The notes under the pieces were generated by a model. The model had not been told where the DNA came from and searched no databases. It saw only the letters and a list, made by a program, of their open reading frames with translations. Of a stretch of 64,000 nucleotides of DNA, positions 1 through 9,368 are shown one piece after another. Source of the stretch: Sphingobium cloacae (GTDB lineage: Bacteria > Pseudomonadota > Alphaproteobacteria > Sphingomonadales > Sphingomonadaceae); assembly GCF_002355855.1 (NCBI RefSeq), contig NZ_AP017655.1, positions 992,001-1,056,000 on the forward strand, in the 5' to 3' direction. Numbering within the stretch: position 1 is the stretch's first letter; each line of letters begins with the position of its first letter. A program made the position numbers and the translations under genes.

Positions 1-843
1 GAAGTGGCGGCGGACGAATTGGGCCTGCGCACGTCGCGCTATCGCTTTGCCGAAACGCTGGAGGAAGTGCTGGCCGGGGCGGAGCATACCGGCCTGCCCT
101 GCGTCATCAAGCCGGTCATGTCCTCTTCCGGCAAGGGGCAGAGCACGGTGCGGGACGCCGGGGAACTGGAAAAGGCGTGGGACTATGCCGTGGCGAACAT
201 GCGCGGCGACCGGCGTCGCGTGATCGTCGAGGAGTTCATCCCCTTCGACTATGAGATCACGCTGCTGACCGTGCGGACACGCGAGGGCGTGCTGTTCTGC
301 CCGCCCATCGGCCACCGGCAGGAGCGCGGCGATTATCAGGAAAGCTGGCAACCGATCGCCATGTCCGCCAAGACGCTGGCCGACGCGCAGGACATGGCGC
401 GCAAGGTGGTCGACAATCTGGGCGGCCATGGCATTTTCGGCGTGGAATTCTTCGTGAAGGGCGAGGACGTCATCTTCTCCGAATTGTCGCCGCGCCCGCA
501 CGACACCGGCATGGTGACGCTGATCTCCCAGAATCTGAGCGAGTTCGACCTTCATGCCCGCGCCATATTGGGCCTGCCGATTCCGGAGATCAGGCTTTAT
601 GGCCCATCGACGTCGGCGGTCATCCTGGCCGACCGGCAATCGGACCGCTTCCGTTTCGAGGGGCTGGCCGAAGCGTTGGCGACGCCCGGCGCCGAGGTGG
701 ACGTACGCCTGTTCTGCAAGCCGACCACGCGGCCCTATCGCCGGATGGGCGTGGCGCTGGCCCGTGCGGGGACGGTGGAGGATGCGCGGAGGATCGCGGC
801 GGAGGCGGCGGCGAAACTCCATATCGTCCATGAGGCGGAATAA
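1..843 (+). CDS. purT: Formate-dependent phosphoribosylglycinamide formyltransferase 2 (PurT), 5'-truncated by the window
   Basis: The protein catalyses the ATP- and formate-dependent formylation of GAR in purine synthesis. The reading frame is open from the first base, so the real start lies before the window; about 280 C-terminal residues of a protein normally near 390 are present. The ATP-grasp fold is clear: the Ser-rich loop [10 protein letters not shown], then [14 protein letters not shown], the metal-binding stretch GIFGVEFF, and [15 protein letters not shown], which is characteristic of PurT. It ends 50 bp before the next gene. The other purine carboxylation enzymes, purK and purE, lie about 13 kb downstream on the opposite strand, so this is not one operon. 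Confidence 0.96.
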   Translation, partial: EVAADELGLRTSRYRFAETLEEVLAGAEHTGLPCVIKPVMSSSGKGQSTVRDAGELEKAWDYAVANMRGDRRRVIVEEFIPFDYEITLLTVRTREGVLFCPPIGHRQERGDYQESWQPIAMSAKTLADAQDMARKVVDNLGGHGIFGVEFFVKGEDVIFSELSPRPHDTGMVTLISQNLSEFDLHARAILGLPIPEIRLYGPSTSAVILADRQSDRFRFEGLAEALATPGAEVDVRLFCKPTTRPYRRMGVALARAGTVEDARRIAAEAAAKLHIVHEAE

Positions 844-893
844 GCTCGGCCCGGCCCTTCACCCGAAGCCTTTCCTGCCCTAGATAACAGCCG

Positions 894-1316
894 ATGAGCG
901 CGCCTCTCTACAACAAGGACATATTGCGGCTGGCGGCCAGCATTCCCCATCATGCGCGCCTGCCCGACGCGCAGGCGAGCGTGGAACGGCGTTCGCCGAC
1001 CTGCGGGTCGCGGATCACCGCCGATGTGCGGATGGAGGACGGGCGGCTGGCCGACATCGGGTTGGATGTCAAAGCCTGCGCCCTGGGCCAGGCGTCCGCT
1101 TCGCTGATGGCGGGTCATGCGATCGGCCGGACGGCCGATGAACTGGCGGACGCGCGCGACCGGCTGACCGCTTTCCTGGCGGGCGAAAGCGACGATCTGG
1201 ATTTCTGGCCGGGGCTTGGGGTGCTGGCCCCGGCGAGGGACTATCCCGCGCGCCATCCGTCCATCCGGCTCGGTTTCGAAGCCGTGGCCGAAGCGGCCCG
1301 GCAGGCCGGCGCCTGA
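894..1316 (+). CDS. IscU/NifU-N-like iron-sulfur cluster scaffold homologue
   Basis: A 140-residue protein of the NifU N-terminal/IscU family, whose members assemble Fe-S clusters on conserved cysteines. Two cysteines sit in the expected contexts, SPTCGSRIT near residue 38 and VKACALGQASASLM near residue 62. The third ligand, normally in an R-x-x-C context near the C-terminus, appears as RHPSIRL, so a serine or no ligand occupies that place. The ATG at 894 gives a start typical of the family. The stop overlaps the next start (TGATG), suggesting translational coupling with the antiporter gene. Family membership is fairly certain; actual scaffold activity is inferred and the missing cysteine weakens it. 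Confidence 0.8.
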   Translation: MSAPLYNKDILRLAASIPHHARLPDAQASVERRSPTCGSRITADVRMEDGRLADIGLDVKACALGQASASLMAGHAIGRTADELADARDRLTAFLAGESDDLDFWPGLGVLAPARDYPARHPSIRLGFEAVAEAARQAGA

Positions 1317-3127
1317 TGGGTCCGCAAGCGCCCGAAGCCGCCTTGTCCGCCACCGATATCCTCTTGACCGATGGCGTCATCCTGCTGGGCGCGGCGGTAT
1401 TCTTCGTCATCCTGTTCCGGCGTTTCGGGCTGGGCGCGGTGCTGGGCTATCTGATCGCGGGCGCGCTGGTGGGACCGCAGGGCCTGGGATGGGTCGGCGG
1501 GGCGGAATCGAAGCTCGCCATCGCGGAAATCGGCATCGTGCTGCTGCTGTTCCTCGTCGGGCTGGAACTGCATCCGGCGCGGCTGTGGCGGCTGAAACGC
1601 GACATCTTCGCGCTGGGCCTGGCGCAGGTGGTCCTGTGCGGCGTGGCGCTGACGGGCCTCATCTTCTATTCGACCGGGTTCAGCTGGGGCGCGGCCATCG
1701 CGCTGGGCCTGCCGCTGGCGCTGTCCTCCACGGCGCAGGTGCTGCCCGGCCTCAAGAATAGCGGCCGCATCAACTCGCCCTTCGGCGAGAAGGTGTTTTC
1801 GATCCTGCTGTTTCAGGACCTGTCCATCGTCCCGCTCATCACCATCATCGCCGCCTTGTCCCGCAATCCGGCGGACGCGGCGGGGCCGCCGGGCTGGCTT
1901 CTGACCGTCTATACGCTGGCGGCGATCACCGGGCTGGTGCTGGCGGGCCGCTTCCTGCTGCGTCCGCTGCTGCAACTGGTGGGGCGGCTGGGCGAGCGGG
2001 AGCTGTTCGTCGCGGTCGGCCTGTTCACGGTGCTGGCGGCGGCGTCACTGATGCATGCGCTGCACCTTTCGACCGCGCTGGGCGCGTTCGTGGCGGGCGT
2101 GATGCTGGCCGATTCGCCCTATCGCCATGAGATAGAGGCGGATGTCGAGCCGTTCCGTTCCATCCTGCTCGGCCTGTTCTTCCTGGCGGTCGGCATGGTG
2201 CTGGATCTGCGGACGGTGGCGGCCTTTCCGCTGTTCGTCATCGGCATGGCGGCGGCGCTGGTCGTGACCAAGACGATCCTGATCGCGGGTCTGGCGCGCC
2301 TGTTCGGCATGGACTGGCGGCAGGCTCTGGGCGCGGGCCTGCTGCTCAGCCAGGGCGGCGAGTTCGGCTTCGTGCTGTTCGCGCAGGCGCAGAACGCCCA
2401 CCTGATCGCCCCGCAGGCTGCCAGCCTGTTCAGCGCCATCGTCACGCTTTCCATGGCGACCACGCCCTTCCTCATGCTGTTCGCGTCGCGGTTCGAATTT
2501 GCAAGACCCAAGGTCAACGCCTCGCTTCGCGATCCCGATCAGGCGCCGCGCGGCACCGCCATCGTGGTGGGCTATGGCCGCTTTGGCCAGACGGTCGCGC
2601 AGATGCTGGCCGGGCATGGCTTCGGCGTCGTCCTGATCGACAGGAAACCCGCGCAGATCGAACTGTCGAGCCGGTTCGACGTGGAAGTCTTCTACGGCGA
2701 CGGCACGCGCATCGACCTGCTCCGCCGGGCGGGCGCGGACGAGGCGCGGCTGATCGCCTTCTGCATCGACGATCCGTCGCTCGACAGCCGGGTGCTGGAA
2801 CCGATCGCCGAGACATTCCCGCAAGCGGCTATCCTGGCCCGCGCCTTCGACCGGCGGCAGTTGCTGGAATTGCAGGACATGGACCTGGCGGGCGTGATCC
2901 GCGAAGTGTTCGAATCGGCCATCTGCATGGGGATACAGGCCATGGAGACGCTGGGCGTCCCGCAGGCGGAAATCGACGAAGTGGTGGAGCAATATCGCGA
3001 GAACGACCAGCAGCGGCTGGCCGTCCAAAGGGAGCATGGCGATCTTTCGGTCGCCAAGGAATTGATCTATCGGCCCGGCAAGCGGATGAATCTGGCGTCG
3101 CGGGGCGAAGGGGAGGAAGTGGCATGA
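1316..3127 (+). CDS. CPA2-family monovalent cation:proton antiporter (KefB/YbaL type)
   Basis: A 603-residue inner-membrane antiporter. About a dozen hydrophobic segments fill residues 10-390, including the glycine-rich GFGLGAVLGYLIAGALVGP opening and QGGEFGFVLFAQA. A cytoplasmic RCK/TrkA-N domain follows at about 400-530, with the Rossmann motif IVVGYGRFGQTVAQ and the GDGTRIDLL continuation. This order, exchanger then NAD-binding regulatory domain, is that of KefB, KefC and YbaL. The protein probably exchanges K+ or Na+ for protons under nucleotide or thiol control, but the ion is not readable from sequence. It overlaps the upstream gene by one base and the downstream gene by four, so the three are probably cotranscribed. 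Confidence 0.92.
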   Translation: MGPQAPEAALSATDILLTDGVILLGAAVFFVILFRRFGLGAVLGYLIAGALVGPQGLGWVGGAESKLAIAEIGIVLLLFLVGLELHPARLWRLKRDIFALGLAQVVLCGVALTGLIFYSTGFSWGAAIALGLPLALSSTAQVLPGLKNSGRINSPFGEKVFSILLFQDLSIVPLITIIAALSRNPADAAGPPGWLLTVYTLAAITGLVLAGRFLLRPLLQLVGRLGERELFVAVGLFTVLAAASLMHALHLSTALGAFVAGVMLADSPYRHEIEADVEPFRSILLGLFFLAVGMVLDLRTVAAFPLFVIGMAAALVVTKTILIAGLARLFGMDWRQALGAGLLLSQGGEFGFVLFAQAQNAHLIAPQAASLFSAIVTLSMATTPFLMLFASRFEFARPKVNASLRDPDQAPRGTAIVVGYGRFGQTVAQMLAGHGFGVVLIDRKPAQIELSSRFDVEVFYGDGTRIDLLRRAGADEARLIAFCIDDPSLDSRVLEPIAETFPQAAILARAFDRRQLLELQDMDLAGVIREVFESAICMGIQAMETLGVPQAEIDEVVEQYRENDQQRLAVQREHGDLSVAKELIYRPGKRMNLASRGEGEEVA

Positions 3128-3450
3128 TCGCTGTTCTGGCCGCGCTGTCGGCCGCCATCGCCATCGGCGCGGGCGCTTTCGGAGCGCATGGCGCCGCCAG
3201 TCCGCAAGCGGCGGAGTGGCTGCGGACGGGCGGCATCTATCAGATGGTCCATGCCGTCGCGGCACTGGTGCTGGCGGGGACGGCGCGCGGACCGGCGGCG
3301 CTGCTGCTGATCGGCGCGGCGATCTTCGCCCTGACGCTCTACATCATGGCGGTGGGCGGCCCCAAATGGCTGGGCGCGGTGACGCCCATAGGCGGGACCC
3401 TGATGATCGCGGGATGGCTGTGGGCCGCGTGGAGCTTCTGGCGGGGATGA
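3124..3450 (+). CDS. DUF423 small membrane protein (YgdD-like)
   Basis: A 108-residue protein with four hydrophobic segments and the DUF423 signature: an N-terminal segment followed by GAGAFGAHG, then a Tyr-Gln-Met-Val-His-Ala motif near residue 40 and GPKWLGAVTPIGG near residue 80. The family is widespread and of unknown function. The start overlaps the antiporter stop by four bases (ATGA), indicating coupling. The length is normal for the family, and no special feature is seen. Confidence 0.9.
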   Translation: MIAVLAALSAAIAIGAGAFGAHGAASPQAAEWLRTGGIYQMVHAVAALVLAGTARGPAALLLIGAAIFALTLYIMAVGGPKWLGAVTPIGGTLMIAGWLWAAWSFWRG

Positions 3451-3500
3451 ACCGGCGGCTAAGCCTTGCTCCGGGCCTTGTGCAAGCCTAGATTAAGCCC

Positions 3501-3968
3501 ATGGCCGACCATCATCACAACCATCATGAGCCGACCGGCGCCAGACTGGCGGACGCCGCGCAGGCCACGCTCGAAACGCAGGGCGAGCAGTGGACGCCGA
3601 TGCGCGCCGCCATTTTCGACGCCCTCGCCGCCGAGGAAAAGCCCGCTTCGGCCTATGACATCGCGGACACGGTATCCAGGGCGCGCGGCAAGCGGGTCGC
3701 GCCCAACAGCGTCTATCGGATATTGGACCTGTTCGTCGCGAACAACATCGCGATGCGGGTGGAAAGCGCCAACGCCTATATCGCCAACGCCCATCCCGGT
3801 TGCCATCATGACTGCATCTTCCTGGTATGCCGCAACTGCCATCAGGCCACGCATGTCGACGATGACAAGGTGACAAGCGATGTCCGCGCCGTGGCCGAGC
3901 ATGAAGGTTTCCGTCCGGAACGCCCGGTGATCGAGATTTTGGGCACCTGCGCCCGCTGCGCGGCCTGA
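3501..3968 (+). CDS. Fur-family transcriptional regulator, Zur-like
   Basis: A 155-residue metal-responsive repressor. The N-terminus is His-rich (MADHHHNHHEP). A winged helix follows, with TPMRAAIFDAL and the recognition region KRVAPNSVYRILDLF. The C-terminal dimerisation half carries His-rich CHHDC and two CxxC pairs, FLVCRNCHQ and LGTCARCAA, which in this family hold a structural zinc. The His-rich head and the absence of a typical Fur iron-site context suggest zinc sensing (Zur), but this is inference. It stands 50 bp after the DUF423 gene and 50 bp before dxs. No zinc transporter is adjacent, so targets cannot be named here. Confidence 0.88.
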   Translation: MADHHHNHHEPTGARLADAAQATLETQGEQWTPMRAAIFDALAAEEKPASAYDIADTVSRARGKRVAPNSVYRILDLFVANNIAMRVESANAYIANAHPGCHHDCIFLVCRNCHQATHVDDDKVTSDVRAVAEHEGFRPERPVIEILGTCARCAA

Positions 3969-4018
3969 CCCCCGGCGTTGCTTTCACGCCCGGAACGGCC
4001 TAGCGGCTTGATGAGTAT

Positions 4019-5950
4019 ATGTCTTCGATGAACGACCGTCCTTCCACGCCCCTGCTCGACCAGATCCACTGGCCGTCGGAGTTGCGCGGCCTCAAGCCCG
4101 AACAGCTTCGGCAACTGGCCGACGAACTGCGGCAGGAAGTGATCGCCGCCGTGGGCGTGACGGGCGGCCATCTGGGATCGGGGCTGGGCGTCGTGGAACT
4201 GACCACGGCGATCCATTATGTGTTCGACACGCCGCAGGACAAGCTGGTCTGGGACGTGGGCCATCAATGCTATCCGCACAAGATCCTGACCGGGCGGCGC
4301 GACCGCATCCGCACCTTGCGGCAGGGCGGCGGCCTGTCCGGCTTCACCAAGCGGACCGAGAGCGAATATGATCCGTTCGGGGCCGCGCACAGCTCCACCT
4401 CCATCAGCGCGGCGCTGGGCTTCGCGATCGCCAACAAGCTGGCCGACCGGCCCGGCAAGGGCATAGCGGTGATCGGCGACGGTGCGATGTCGGCCGGCAT
4501 GGCCTATGAGGCGATGAACAACGCGCGCGAGGCGGGCAACCGGCTGATCGTCATCCTCAACGACAATGACATGTCCATCGCTCCGCCGGTGGGCGGGCTT
4601 TCGGCCTATCTGGCGCGGCTGGTGTCCAGCAGGGAATTTCTGGGGCTGCGCGGCCTTGCGAGGCGGCTCGCGCGCAAATTGCCCCGCCCGCTGCACAATG
4701 CCGCCCGCAAGACCGACGAGTTCGCGCGCGGCATGGCGATGGGCGGCACCCTGTTCGAGGAACTGGGCTTCTATTATGTCGGGCCGATCGACGGGCATAA
4801 TCTGGACCAGTTGATCCCGGTGCTGGAAAATGTGCGCGACGCGGCGGAAGGCCCCTGCCTCATCCATGTCGTCACGCAAAAGGGCAAGGGTTACGCGCCC
4901 GCCGAAGCGGCGGCCGACAAATATCATGGCGTCCAGAAGTTCGACGTCATCACCGGCGCGCAGGCGAAGGCCCCGCCCGGGCCGCCCAGCTACACCAGCG
5001 TCTTCGCCAAGGCGCTGATCGCCGAAGCGCAGCGCGACGAGAAGATTTGCGCCATCACCGCCGCCATGCCGTCCGGCACGGGCCTCGACGCATTCGCGGA
5101 GGCTTTCCCCGACCGTACATTCGACGTGGGCATTGCCGAGCAGCATGCGGTGACCTTTGCGGCGGGCCTGGCGGCGGAGGGGATGCGGCCCTTCTGCGCG
5201 ATCTATTCGACCTTTCTCCAGCGCGCCTACGATCAGGTCGTGCATGACGTGGCGATCCAGAATCTGCCGGTGCGCTTCGCCATCGACCGGGCGGGGCTGG
5301 TCGGCGCGGACGGTTCCACCCATGCGGGCAGCTTCGACATCACCTATCTCGCCACCCTGCCCCATATGGTCGTGATGGCCGCCGCCGACGAAGCGGAACT
5401 CGTGCATATGGTCCACACCTGCGCCCTGCACGACGAGGGGCCGATCGCGGTGCGCTATCCGCGCGGCAATGGCGTGGGCGTGACGCTCCCGGCTGTCCCG
5501 GAGCGGCTGGAGATCGGCAAGGGCCGGATCGTCCGCGAAGGGCGGCAGGTCGCGATCCTGTCGCTCGGCACGCGGCTGGAGGAAGCCTTGAAAGCGGCGG
5601 AAACGCTGGAGGCCAAGGGGCTGTCCACCACCGTCGCCGACCTCCGCTTCGCCAAGCCCCTGGACGAAGCCTTGATCCGCCGCCTGCTGACGACCCATGA
5701 GGTCGCCGTCACGGTCGAGGAAGGCGCGATAGGCGGCCTGGGCGCGCATGTGCTGACGCTGGCGAGCGACGGCGGCCTGATCGACAATGGCCTCAAGCTG
5801 CGCACCATGCGCCTGCCGGACATGTTCCAGGATCAGGACAAGCCGGAAAAGCAATATGCCGACGCCAGGCTGGATGCGGCGGGCATCGTGGACACGGTGT
5901 TGACGGCGCTGCGCCACAACAGCGCGGGGGTGGAGACAGCGCGGGCCTGA
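4019..5950 (+). CDS. dxs: 1-deoxy-D-xylulose-5-phosphate synthase
   Basis: A thiamine-diphosphate enzyme that condenses pyruvate and glyceraldehyde-3-phosphate, the first step of the MEP pathway to isoprenoids. At 643 residues it is full length. Landmarks include the early [16 protein letters not shown], the TPP-binding [18 protein letters not shown] with its downstream asparagine, the glutamate-containing [15 protein letters not shown] of the pyrimidine domain, and RYPRGNGVG. An upstream ATG at 4011 in another frame meets a stop after six codons. The start at 4019 or the in-frame ATG at 4028 are both possible. No operon partner is evident. Confidence 0.97.
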   Translation: MSSMNDRPSTPLLDQIHWPSELRGLKPEQLRQLADELRQEVIAAVGVTGGHLGSGLGVVELTTAIHYVFDTPQDKLVWDVGHQCYPHKILTGRRDRIRTLRQGGGLSGFTKRTESEYDPFGAAHSSTSISAALGFAIANKLADRPGKGIAVIGDGAMSAGMAYEAMNNAREAGNRLIVILNDNDMSIAPPVGGLSAYLARLVSSREFLGLRGLARRLARKLPRPLHNAARKTDEFARGMAMGGTLFEELGFYYVGPIDGHNLDQLIPVLENVRDAAEGPCLIHVVTQKGKGYAPAEAAADKYHGVQKFDVITGAQAKAPPGPPSYTSVFAKALIAEAQRDEKICAITAAMPSGTGLDAFAEAFPDRTFDVGIAEQHAVTFAAGLAAEGMRPFCAIYSTFLQRAYDQVVHDVAIQNLPVRFAIDRAGLVGADGSTHAGSFDITYLATLPHMVVMAAADEAELVHMVHTCALHDEGPIAVRYPRGNGVGVTLPAVPERLEIGKGRIVREGRQVAILSLGTRLEEALKAAETLEAKGLSTTVADLRFAKPLDEALIRRLLTTHEVAVTVEEGAIGGLGAHVLTLASDGGLIDNGLKLRTMRLPDMFQDQDKPEKQYADARLDAAGIVDTVLTALRHNSAGVETARA

Positions 5951-6068
5951 TTCCGGGCAGGGAACGGAAATCCGTCTGGCGCGTCCTGCGATACATGGCG
6001 CTTTGCGCTTCAGGCGGGGGGAATGGATGGGGCGATCCACACGAAAGGCGGCGGGCGGCGACAGGCAT

Positions 6069-7541
6069 ATGCTGCGCCATGCCGTCCTGCTGGGCCTTGC
6101 AGGACTGGCGGGCAGTTGCTCCCGGCCCCCTCCGGCGGAAGCGCCGCCCCGCGCCGATGATCCCGTTCCCGTTCCGAAAGAACCCTCCATCCTTTCCGTG
6201 CCGGTGGACATCGACTCCGGCGCCATCCGGCAAGCGGCGGAACGCGCCATTCCGCGCCAGCTATGGACGATTAATCAGCATTCCCCGCGCTGCATCCCGC
6301 CACAGAAGGTCAAGATCCTCGGCGCGAAGCTGAACGTCACGCCCGCGATCAGCTGCACCATCGTGGGCGTCGTCACGCGCGGGCCGATCCGCCTGCGGGG
6401 CGAAGGGCGGGACATCATCGCCGATGTCCCCATCCACGCGCAGATCAGCGCGCGCGATGTCGGCGGCCTGTTGAAAGGGGAAACGGCCACCGGCTCGGCG
6501 CTGGCCCATGCGCGGATCAAACTGGACCTTGGCAAGGATTGGAAGCCGCGCGGGACGGTGCGCCTGCATTATGACTGGACCAAAGCGCCCGGCATCGATT
6601 TCCTGGGCCAGCGCATCACCTTCACCGATGAAGCGGACCGGAAATTGCGGCCCATCGTCGGGACGCTGGAGCGCGACCTGCCACGTGAACTGGCCCGCGC
6701 CAACGTGCCCGCCCAGGTCGAGCAACTGTGGCGCAAGAGCTTCGCCGTTCTCAGTTTGAACGAGAAGAATCCGCCGGTCTGGATGCGCGTTTCGCCGATC
6801 AAGATCCTTTATAATGGCTACACGGTGCGGGAAAGCCGGGTGCGGTTCAATCTGGGCATCGAAGCCATCACCGAAACCTTTGTCGGTAACCGGCCGGATG
6901 CCACGGAACCCACCCCGCTCCCGCCGCCCGCGGCCGGCCGGACGGACGGTCAATTCCACTTCTTCATCCCCGTGACCGCCGACTATCGCGAGTTGGAACC
7001 CGTCATCATGCGCGCCTTGACCAAGCGATCGCAGCGGCCCTTCGACCTGCCCGCGATCGGGCCGGTCATCGCGCGATTCGAAAAGGTCGAAGCCTATGGA
7101 ACGACCGGCGGACGCATCGCCGTGGGGCTGACATTGACGGCCCGTCCGGCGAAAGGCGGCAAGGCGCAGGAAGTCCATGGCCGGATATGGATGACCGCCA
7201 TGCCCCGCAACGCGCCCAACTCGCCGGAAGTCCATTTCGACGCCTTGACGGTCACGGGCAATACCGATGCCCTGAGCGGCGACCTGCTGCTGGCGCTGGG
7301 GAATAGTCCGGCGGTCGGCGCGCTGATAGCGCAATCCCTGACCCAGAATTTCTCGAAGGACATCGCGGAACTATTAGGAAAAATCCGGCGCGCCATCGAC
7401 GAAAAGCGGGCGGGAGAATTCCTGATCACCACCGATCTGGACCAGGTGGAAATCGGGCAGATCAAAGCCTTTGGGCAAGGACTGCATCTGCCCGTCCGGG
7501 CGAAAGGGACCGCCCGGATCGCCTATAAGCCACAGTCCTGA
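6069..7541 (+). CDS. DUF4403 family lipoprotein
   Basis: A 490-residue exported lipoprotein of unknown function. I chose the ATG at 6069 because it begins a classic lipoprotein signal: MLRHAVLLGLAGLAGSC, with Cys in an LAGSC lipobox. The longer frame from 6003 would put 22 charged residues ahead of it. The mature part begins with a Pro-rich linker, then PSILSVPVDID, typical of DUF4403, a family of beta-rich proteins with two related halves. Motifs such as GEGRDIIADVPIHAQIS and PVRAKGTARIAY at the end fit the family. It is probably anchored in a membrane facing the periplasm. The next gene starts after 69 bp filled with inverted repeats. Confidence 0.85.
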   Translation: MLRHAVLLGLAGLAGSCSRPPPAEAPPRADDPVPVPKEPSILSVPVDIDSGAIRQAAERAIPRQLWTINQHSPRCIPPQKVKILGAKLNVTPAISCTIVGVVTRGPIRLRGEGRDIIADVPIHAQISARDVGGLLKGETATGSALAHARIKLDLGKDWKPRGTVRLHYDWTKAPGIDFLGQRITFTDEADRKLRPIVGTLERDLPRELARANVPAQVEQLWRKSFAVLSLNEKNPPVWMRVSPIKILYNGYTVRESRVRFNLGIEAITETFVGNRPDATEPTPLPPPAAGRTDGQFHFFIPVTADYRELEPVIMRALTKRSQRPFDLPAIGPVIARFEKVEAYGTTGGRIAVGLTLTARPAKGGKAQEVHGRIWMTAMPRNAPNSPEVHFDALTVTGNTDALSGDLLLALGNSPAVGALIAQSLTQNFSKDIAELLGKIRRAIDEKRAGEFLITTDLDQVEIGQIKAFGQGLHLPVRAKGTARIAYKPQS

Positions 7542-7545
7542 GTCA

Positions 7546-7608
7546 GAAAGGCAATTTATCGGTTGCCTTTCCTTGCAACCTCTTGCATATAAGCAACCAG
7601 GAGGTTGC
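7546..7608 (+). promoter_or_regulatory. Cluster of inverted repeats upstream of the SRPBCC/ArsR pair
   Basis: Three overlapping dyads fill the gap. GAAAGGCAA (7546-7554) pairs with TTGCCTTTC (7563-7571). GGTTGC (7561-7566) pairs with GCAACC (7575-7580). AGCAACC (7592-7598) pairs with GGTTGCT (7603-7609) across the Shine-Dalgarno sequence. The first directly follows the DUF4403 stop and might act as a terminator hairpin, although no T-run follows. The repeated GCAACC/GGTTGC half-sites look like an operator for the ArsR-type repressor encoded two genes on. This is inference from position and symmetry. Confidence 0.5.
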
Positions 7609-7610
7609 TG

Positions 7611-8066
7611 ATGATCGATGCCATCGTCAAGACGATTGAAATCGAAGCCCCCGTGGAGCGGGTCAGGGATGCGCTGATCGACCATTGGAAATTCGGGACA
7701 TGGTTTCGCGTCACGCTCGACCAGCCCTTTGAACCGGGGAAGCCCTCCACCGGACATATGACCTATCCCGGCTATGAGGATTATCGCTGGGAAGCCCGGA
7801 TCGTGGCCATCGACCCCATGAGACGGTTCGCCTTCGAATGGCCCGCGACCGGCGGCGACAAGGAATGGATGGATAGCGGCGTTCCGGTCCCGGAATGGAC
7901 GCTGGTCGAGTTCGTGCTGGAACCCACCGGGAGCGGCACCCGCCTGACCGTCACGGAAAGCGGCTTCGACAAGGTGCCCGAGCCGCGCCGCACCCACGTC
8001 ATGCGTGACAATGAAGGGGGCTGGGCCGAGCAGGTCGGGAATATCCGAAACTATGTCGAGGGTTGA
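7611..8066 (+). CDS. SRPBCC (AHSA1/Bet v1-like) domain protein
   Basis: A 151-residue single-domain protein of the START/Bet v1-like (AHSA1, 'activator of Hsp90 ATPase 1-like') family, which forms a helix-grip cavity for hydrophobic ligands. The opening IVKTIEIEAPVERVRDALID and the later FEWPATGG, TLVEFVLEPTGSGTRLTVTESGF are typical. The ATG at 7611 is preceded by AGGAGG six bases upstream; an in-frame TTG at 7605 lies inside the inverted repeat and is unlikely. It overlaps the following ArsR gene by 14 bases. The ArsR-SRPBCC pairing is common in alphaproteobacteria, with the regulator controlling the pair. The ligand is unknown. Confidence 0.88.
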   Translation: MIDAIVKTIEIEAPVERVRDALIDHWKFGTWFRVTLDQPFEPGKPSTGHMTYPGYEDYRWEARIVAIDPMRRFAFEWPATGGDKEWMDSGVPVPEWTLVEFVLEPTGSGTRLTVTESGFDKVPEPRRTHVMRDNEGGWAEQVGNIRNYVEG

Positions 8067-8385
8067 AAGCCCCGATCCGGCTCGTCTGTTCGCCGCCTTG
8101 GGCGATGCGACGAGATTGGGCTTCATCGCACGACTGGCGGACGGACAGGCGCGATCCATCGTGCAAATGGGCGATGGCCTGCCGATCAGCAGGCAGGCTG
8201 TCGCCAAGCATCTGGACGTGCTGCGTCAGGCCGGGCTGGTGCAGCGGACCCGCAGCGGCCGCGAAGTCCATTTCGCGCTGCGAAGGGAAGCCATCGAAGA
8301 CGCCCGGCTTTGGCTCGACACGGTGGACGCCCAATGGGCCGGCACTTTGGCGCGGTTCAAGGATTTTGTTGAAAACGGCCAGTAA
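8053..8385 (+). CDS. ArsR-family helix-turn-helix regulator
   Basis: A 110-residue winged-helix repressor. PDPARLFAALGDATRLGFIARL opens the fold, and ISRQAVAKHLDVLRQAGLV is the helix-turn-helix. No cysteine metal site is visible, so it probably belongs to the branch of ArsR-like regulators paired with SRPBCC proteins rather than to metal sensors. The start at 8053 (ATG, MSRVESPD) fits the family better than the ORF extension to 8005. It overlaps the SRPBCC gene by 14 bases, implying translational coupling and joint control from the dyads at 7546-7608. Confidence 0.88.
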   Translation: MSRVESPDPARLFAALGDATRLGFIARLADGQARSIVQMGDGLPISRQAVAKHLDVLRQAGLVQRTRSGREVHFALRREAIEDARLWLDTVDAQWAGTLARFKDFVENGQ

Positions 8386-8439
8386 TGGCTTGTTTTATAG
8401 AATGACGGGCCGAATTTTTACCCGGCCCACACCCATCGA

Positions 8440-8850
8440 TTATGGCTGGGGCACGGACGCCCGCGCATCCTGCCCGTCGCCCTCCGGCGCGGCGATGATG
8501 TCGCGTGTGGTTTCCCCCTTCTCCACTACTTCCGTCGCCGGATCGCCCGCGGAGGAACGGATGCCGGGCGCGGCATTGCCGCGGCCCGCGGCGGAAAGGG
8601 CGGCGTTCTCCGTATCGCTGCGCGCCGAAGGCCCGCCGAACATCGCTTCCATGGCGGCGCGGCTCGAATCGACGGTCGCGGCGGCGGGTGCGCCCGGCGC
8701 CGGGGGAACCAGCGCGAAATCGGGCGGGATCACCAGCGGAGCCTGACGCGACACCGCGAATTCATCGGGACGGTCGCGGTTGAACAGGCCCGACGAACCG
8801 CAAGCGGACAGGGAGGCGACAAGGCCAGCGGCAAGGATCAGTTTACGCAT
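8440..8850 (-). CDS. DUF3035 lipoprotein
   Basis: A 136-residue predicted outer-membrane or periplasmic lipoprotein. The signal peptide MRKLILAAGLVASLSACGSS ends in the lipobox LSAC. The mature part contains RPDEFAVSRQAPLVIPPDF, the hallmark of DUF3035 proteins, which are common directly after lspA in sphingomonads and other alphaproteobacteria. Function is unknown. The start codon overlaps the lspA stop (TGATG), so it is coupled to the signal peptidase that would process lipoproteins, including this one. Confidence 0.87.
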   Translation of the reverse strand: MRKLILAAGLVASLSACGSSGLFNRDRPDEFAVSRQAPLVIPPDFALVPPAPGAPAAATVDSSRAAMEAMFGGPSARSDTENAALSAAGRGNAAPGIRSSAGDPATEVVEKGETTRDIIAAPEGDGQDARASVPQP

Positions 8851-9368
8851 CAGTTCAATGACTCCGTCTTTGCGCTCTTCTCGCGCAGCAAAAGCGCCCG
8901 CGCAAGCAGGATCAGCACGCCAATGGTGATCGCTGCGTCGGCCAGGTTGAAAATCAGGAAGGGCCGCCATTCGCCGAAATGCAGATCGGCATAATCGACC
9001 ACATAGCCCAGCCGCACGCGGTCCACGATATTGCCGATGGCCCCGCCCAGCACGAGACCCAGCGCCGCCACGTCCTGCCGCGCCCTTTCCCGCCACATCC
9101 ATACGCCCACGAAGATCGCGATGACCATGGTCATGCCGACCAGCAGCCAGCGCATCAGATCGGTGTCGGCATGGAAGAAGCCCATGGAAACGCCGCGATT
9201 TTCCAGCCAGCGCAAACGGAAGATCGGCAGGATGTCGATCCCCTCCTCGCCCCGGCTCTTGAGCGCGAGCGGATAGGTGACGGTATATTTGATGAGCTGA
9301 TCGAGCGCGAGCGTGACGATCGCGACGGTCAGGCCCAGCGGGCGATGATTGACGGCGGGAACGGTCAT
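8850..9368 (-). CDS. lspA: Lipoprotein signal peptidase (signal peptidase II)
   Basis: A 172-residue inner-membrane aspartyl peptidase that cleaves prolipoprotein signal peptides. Four transmembrane segments are visible. The two catalytic aspartates lie in GGAIGNIVDRVRLGYVVDY and FNLADAAITIG, and the upstream LENRGVSMGFF motif is family-typical. It starts within the end of ileS (a four-base overlap), the classical ileS-lspA arrangement, and overlaps the DUF3035 gene downstream. All three are probably one transcript. Confidence 0.97.
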   Translation of the reverse strand: MTVPAVNHRPLGLTVAIVTLALDQLIKYTVTYPLALKSRGEEGIDILPIFRLRWLENRGVSMGFFHADTDLMRWLLVGMTMVIAIFVGVWMWRERARQDVAALGLVLGGAIGNIVDRVRLGYVVDYADLHFGEWRPFLIFNLADAAITIGVLILLARALLLREKSAKTESLN

